This document shows, piece by piece, positions 4,309 through 7,578 of a stretch of DNA of 7,578 bases. Each line of letters begins with the position of its first letter. Position 1 is the stretch's first letter. Source of the DNA: Candidatus Zhuqueibacterota bacterium. Lineage in GTDB: Bacteria > Zhuqueibacterota > QNDG01. The notes below the pieces were generated by a model. That model did no database searches and had not been told where the DNA came from. It saw only the letters and a list, made by a program, of their open reading frames with translations. Location of the stretch: contig QNDG01000051.1 in the NCBI GenBank assembly GCA_003645915.1, positions 1 through 7,578 of the forward strand, read 5' to 3'. Both the position numbers and the translations under genes were made by a program.

Positions 4309-6897
4309 ATGAAGGTTAAAAATAGTTTAATTTTTATAGTTTTTATTTTATTTGTGCCGATTTTTATCTTTGCACAAAGCAGTAATGTAATTATTCAAAC
4401 ATGGCTTAAAGCCGGACCTATTGCAGAAAATATGCCGGTATTTCATGATGATAAAAATATTAATAACGTTAAATATAAGCTTTCCGACCTTCTGATGTTC
4501 GATGAATTTGATATTTCCAATTGGCAGCCTGAAGCGAACGATCCTTTTACTCCTGATGTTGATAGTAACCTTAAATGGAGAGAGGTAATATCAGATTCCG
4601 GTAAATTTGTAATGGAATCATTAAGCAAGACATCACCGGAAGTATACTATCTGGTTTCATACATTAAAGTCAGGGATTTTTTAAAGGCTGAATTTTTTGC
4701 TAACAGCAGCCAGCTTTTTCGGGTTTTTATTGACGGAAAACAGGTGATTGAAAGAAAAACGACAGAATCGGAAAAAACAAGAAATACAAAACTGACCTTA
4801 CTGAACGGAACCCATACTGTTGTTGTAAAAATGGTTAAAAATCCTGAATGCAAAGAAAAGTGGACTTTTTCTGCAGAAATCAAGCCGGACAAAGAGACTC
4901 CACAACATACTGTTTATTCAGATGTTAACTCCAGAGGATGCATTACTGTTGAACATCTATTAAACAGAGAAAGATCTGTGGGTGTAAAGATATCGCCAAA
5001 AGGAGACGAAGCAGTTATCACAGTACAGAAAGTAAAAAATAAAAACGGAGGTTCGGAAACATGGTATGAAATACGTTCTTTACCTGACGGCAAAATAAAA
5101 ACCGTGCTTAGGGGAGTTACAGGAATTTCCGGCATTAAATATTCTCCTGATGAAAAATATATTTCTTATTTAACAGGCAAAAACTCAAAGAAATCTCTTC
5201 TCTTATACAACAGAAAAACAGGTGTTGCAAAGCCGCTTTTACAGGATATTGATAATTTGTCAGGTTATGTATGGGCTCCCGACTCCAGAAAAATATATTA
5301 TTCCTGCACGGAAAGAGCGGAGAAAAAAGAGAAAGATTTAATACATCTGACAAAAATGGAACAGCGATGGCCTTGGTACGGCACGCGGGATTTTATTTAT
5401 GCTGTTTATCTGAAAAGCGGCAGAAAAGAGCGCCTTACAGCAGGAAGCCTTTCCACTGAGCTGAACGATATAGATCCTTCAGGGCAGCAACTTCTTTTTA
5501 CAAGAACTGTTTCGGATTATTCGCAGAGACCTTATTCATATACGGAATTTTTTATTCTGCATCTTGATAATTTGAATATTGACTCCCTTTTTTCTGACAG
5601 ATGGGCAGATAGCGGAAAATTTATGACGGACCGTGTGAATCTCCTCCTGCACGGCGGGCCGTCCTCATTCAACGGGAAAGGTATTAATGTCCCGGGTAAT
5701 ATTATTCCCAACGAATCTGACGGACAGCTCTATCTTTATAATATTAAAACCGGAGATGTAAAGCCATTAACAAAAGATTTTAAACCAAGTGTTGAGCAGT
5801 TTTTTATCAAAGGTAAAGGTAGTACGGTTTATCTGATTACCACAGATAAAGATTTTGTTCATCTTTATTTATTGAACATAAAAACCGGAAAATTCAAATT
5901 ATTAGAAACAGGACTTGATGTTATTCATTCAATTGATTTTGCACAGAACGGGAGATATGCTGTTTATATAGGTTCAGGTGTATCACAGCCGCAGGTTGTT
6001 TTCGGATTGGATCTTAAATCCGGGAAGTATAAACAGATTTATGATCCTGCACACAAAACCTTTAGAAACATAGAGTTCGGTAAGTCCGAAAACTGGATCT
6101 GCACTAAAAAAGACGGTTCAGTAATTGACGGAAGGATCTATTTCCCGCCGGATTTTGATCCCGGGGAAAAATACCCGTTAATTGTTTACTATTACGGAGG
6201 TACAGTACCTGTAACAAGAGATTTTGGAGGACGTTATCCCAAAGAAGTCTGGGCTGCAAACGGGTTTGTTGTTTATGTCCCTCAGCCAGGCGGAGCTACA
6301 GGTTACGGCCAGGAGTTTTCTGCAAGGCATGTTAATAACTGGGGAAAAACTGTGGCCGGGGAAATCATCAGTTGTACTGAAAAATTTATCACAGAACATA
6401 ACTACATCGATAAAAACAGGGTAGGATGTATAGGCGCTTCTTATGGCGGGTTTATGACAATGCTTCTTGTAACAAAAACAGATATTTTTTCTGCTGCAGT
6501 TGCACATGCAGGAATCAGCTCTATTTCCAGCTATTGGGGGGAGGGATACTGGGGATACTCTTACAGCGCTACTGCAACGGCAAACAGTTTTCCCTGGAAC
6601 AGAAAGGATATTTATATTGATCAGAGCCCTCTGTTTTATGCTGATAAAGTAAAGACTCCTATTCTTCTTCTGCACGGAACTGACGATACAAATGTACCGC
6701 CCGGAGAGAGTATCCAGTTTTTTACTGCACTGAAACTGCTTGGAAGAGATGTTGAATTTATTATGATAAAAGGACAGAATCACCACATTATGCAGTATTC
6801 AAAAAGGAAAAAATGGACAAAAACAATTATCGCATATTTTAACTGGAAATTAAAAGGCGACAAAAGAATGTGGAAAAGTATGTATCCTGAGAAATAA
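4309..6897 (+). CDS. Exported S9-family serine peptidase (prolyl oligopeptidase/DPP-IV-like) with extra N-terminal domain
   Basis: This 862-residue protein would cleave peptides outside the cytoplasm. Residues 1-22 are a signal peptide (K-rich start, hydrophobic core, FA before QSS). Residues about 28-195 form an extra beta-rich domain: WLKAGPI near the start, W90, then FRVFIDGK (137-144) and LNGTHTVVVK (165-174). Residues about 210-600 have beta-propeller repeats such as ISGIKYSPDEKYISYL (273-288) and GYVWAPDSRKIYY (319-331). The C-terminal alpha/beta hydrolase has YYYGG (627-631, probable oxyanion tyrosine Y629), nucleophile S711 in GASYGG, D793 in HGTDDTNVP and H825 in GQNHHI, so the triad is complete. 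Typical S9 dipeptidyl peptidases have about 650-770 residues; the surplus is the N-terminal domain. The mature protein is probably periplasmic or secreted. Exact specificity (dipeptidyl, acylaminoacyl or oligopeptidase) cannot be read from sequence. An exported DUF1028 gene follows on the same strand. Confidence 0.93.
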   Translation: MKVKNSLIFIVFILFVPIFIFAQSSNVIIQTWLKAGPIAENMPVFHDDKNINNVKYKLSDLLMFDEFDISNWQPEANDPFTPDVDSNLKWREVISDSGKFVMESLSKTSPEVYYLVSYIKVRDFLKAEFFANSSQLFRVFIDGKQVIERKTTESEKTRNTKLTLLNGTHTVVVKMVKNPECKEKWTFSAEIKPDKETPQHTVYSDVNSRGCITVEHLLNRERSVGVKISPKGDEAVITVQKVKNKNGGSETWYEIRSLPDGKIKTVLRGVTGISGIKYSPDEKYISYLTGKNSKKSLLLYNRKTGVAKPLLQDIDNLSGYVWAPDSRKIYYSCTERAEKKEKDLIHLTKMEQRWPWYGTRDFIYAVYLKSGRKERLTAGSLSTELNDIDPSGQQLLFTRTVSDYSQRPYSYTEFFILHLDNLNIDSLFSDRWADSGKFMTDRVNLLLHGGPSSFNGKGINVPGNIIPNESDGQLYLYNIKTGDVKPLTKDFKPSVEQFFIKGKGSTVYLITTDKDFVHLYLLNIKTGKFKLLETGLDVIHSIDFAQNGRYAVYIGSGVSQPQVVFGLDLKSGKYKQIYDPAHKTFRNIEFGKSENWICTKKDGSVIDGRIYFPPDFDPGEKYPLIVYYYGGTVPVTRDFGGRYPKEVWAANGFVVYVPQPGGATGYGQEFSARHVNNWGKTVAGEIISCTEKFITEHNYIDKNRVGCIGASYGGFMTMLLVTKTDIFSAAVAHAGISSISSYWGEGYWGYSYSATATANSFPWNRKDIYIDQSPLFYADKVKTPILLLHGTDDTNVPPGESIQFFTALKLLGRDVEFIMIKGQNHHIMQYSKRKKWTKTIIAYFNWKLKGDKRMWKSMYPEK

Positions 6898-6926
6898 CAG
6901 GATGTTAACTGTGTATAAAAAATGCC

Positions 6927-6945
6927 ATGAATAGGTATTCATTTT
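6927..6945 (+). terminator. Possible weak terminator, first hairpin after the peptidase gene
   Basis: ATGAATA-GG-TATTCAT is a perfect 7-bp inverted repeat followed by TTT, 30 bases after the stop. The stem is AT-rich and its two-base loop would force the inner pairs open, so it is weak on its own. Confidence 0.3.
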
Positions 6946-6950
6946 AATTA

Positions 6951-6973
6951 TGGTTCCGAGTGGAATCCATTTT
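6951..6973 (+). terminator. Possible terminator, second hairpin after the peptidase gene
   Basis: TGGTTCC pairs with GGAA-T-CCA around a GAGT loop, with one bulged T, and is followed directly by TTTT. It stands about 50 bases after the peptidase stop and 100 before the next gene. Together with the hairpin at 6927-6942 it could separate the two transcription units. The short T-run makes this tentative. Confidence 0.42.
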
Positions 6974-7007
6974 AAAAGGAGAATGTTTTTAATATAACTG
7001 GTTTTTA

Positions 7008-7019
7008 TACTATATAGTA
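7008..7019. repeat. 12-bp perfect palindrome upstream of the DUF1028 gene
   Basis: TACTATATAGTA reads the same on both strands and lies 53 bases before the DUF1028 start. It overlaps TATACT (7006-7011), which could serve as a -10 box, though no good -35 box stands 16-18 bases before it. It may be a regulator site or simply AT-rich chance. Confidence 0.3.
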
Positions 7020-7072
7020 ATATTGATGTTTTATTATGTCTAAGTGGCTCAATAAAATAAAGAGGTACAGAG

Positions 7073-7578
7073 ATGAAGAAGTTAAAAGTATTTGTTTTTC
7101 TGGCTTCAGTTTTGCTGCTGAATTCAGCAGTTGCTCAGTCTGTGTTTAATAAAAATCTTGCCCATACGTTTTCCATAGTTGCATTTGATGAAAAAACAGG
7201 ACAGATCGGAGTGGCAGTTCAGTCCCACTGGTTTTCTGTCGGAACACTGGTTTCGTGGGCTGAACCGGGAGTCGGAGCTGTGGCAACACAGTCATTCATT
7301 AATGCATCTTTCGGCCCCAGGGGATTGGAACTTCTAAAAAAAGGTAAGAATGCAAAAGAAGCGCTGGAAATTCTAATCAACTCAGATGAGGGAAGAGATG
7401 TAAGGCAGCTGGCAATTGTTGATAAAAAAGGGAATGTTGCAGCATATACGGGTAAAAAATGTATTGCTGAGGCAGGTCATTACGAGGGAAAGCATTTTTC
7501 AGTGCAGGCAAACATGATGCTTAAAAAAACAGTCTGGCCTGCAATGGCAAAAGCATTTAAGAATTCAAAAAATTTGCC
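7073..7578 (+). CDS. Exported DUF1028 family protein (3' end off the right edge)
   Basis: 168 codons are visible and the frame is open to the window end. Residues 1-21 are a signal peptide (MKKLK, hydrophobic core, SAVA before QS). The DUF1028 domain begins at HTFSIVAFD (31-39) and continues with IGVAVQSHWFSVG, WAEPGVGAVATQ, FGPRGLELL, DEGRDVRQLAIVD and AAYTGKKC, close to the family pattern throughout. DUF1028 proteins have an Ntn-hydrolase-like fold but no established reaction that I can name, so substrate and role are unknown. Many relatives lack a signal peptide; this one should act in the periplasm or outside. An AGAGG ribosome site (7061-7065) lies seven bases upstream. It follows the S9 peptidase by 175 bp on the same strand, with possible terminators between, so a shared operon is doubtful. 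Some relatives carry an additional C-terminal domain, which could lie beyond the edge. Confidence 0.9.
   Translation, partial: MKKLKVFVFLASVLLLNSAVAQSVFNKNLAHTFSIVAFDEKTGQIGVAVQSHWFSVGTLVSWAEPGVGAVATQSFINASFGPRGLELLKKGKNAKEALEILINSDEGRDVRQLAIVDKKGNVAAYTGKKCIAEAGHYEGKHFSVQANMMLKKTVWPAMAKAFKNSKNL

Noticed and set aside
6178..6786. 202-codon minus-strand open frame opposite the S9 catalytic domain
   Set aside because: It is antisense to the most conserved part of the peptidase and its cysteine/serine-rich translation has no family pattern. Its length follows from codon bias on the other strand.
6974..6996. AAAAGGAG followed by ATG, like a small leader gene before DUF1028
   Set aside because: The spacing is one base and the frame stops after four codons.

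Overview
The window is AT-rich bacterial chromosomal DNA with strong GGAGG-type ribosome binding sites. It holds seven genes: three on the minus strand on the left and four on the plus strand on the right. The two outermost genes run off the window. I see no mobile element, CRISPR array, rRNA or tRNA. The content suggests a fermentative or otherwise anaerobic bacterium: a Rex-controlled NADH-linked flavoprotein/iron-sulfur module of the HydABC (electron-bifurcating hydrogenase) type, plus exported proteins whose signal peptides end in A-Q-S. The second trait is common in the Bacteroidetes/Ignavibacteria/Caldithrix/Marinimicrobia side of bacteria. The rex promoter looks like ordinary sigma-70 rather than the Bacteroidetes type. 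Placement below 'possibly FCB-like anaerobe' is not supportable from this sequence.

Left, minus strand (positions 2664 down to 1): a compact redox operon, rex - hydC (NuoE-like) - hydB (NuoF-like, incomplete). The genes overlap (23 bp, then a 1-bp TAATG junction), so they are probably co-transcribed and translationally coupled. Upstream of rex lies a clear promoter (TTGCAT-17 bp-TATATT). A perfect 18-bp palindrome of the Rex operator type covers its predicted transcription start. The simplest reading is that Rex senses NADH/NAD+ and represses its own operon, releasing it when NADH accumulates. The catalytic partner, probably a HydA-type [FeFe]-hydrogenase, would lie beyond the left edge.

Middle (2586-3098): a 513-bp AT-rich divergent intergenic region. 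It holds the rex control elements, one or two candidate plus-strand promoters and three copies of an 8-bp motif. It leads into a single-domain response regulator (3099-3482) with no output domain. That gene ends in a strong hairpin terminator whose stem stops six bases before the start codon of yciO (3561-4178), a gene with no visible Shine-Dalgarno sequence.

Right, plus strand: an exported S9-family prolyl oligopeptidase/DPP-IV-like serine peptidase (4309-6897) with an extra N-terminal beta-rich domain, then the start of an exported DUF1028 protein (7073 onward). Both carry signal peptides and probably act in the periplasm or outside the cell. Nothing links them functionally to the redox operon except position. 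The most rewarding points are the Rex operator/promoter arrangement, the terminator/start-codon juxtaposition at yciO, the unusual orphan receiver next to the hydrogenase-type operon, and the accessory domain of the peptidase.
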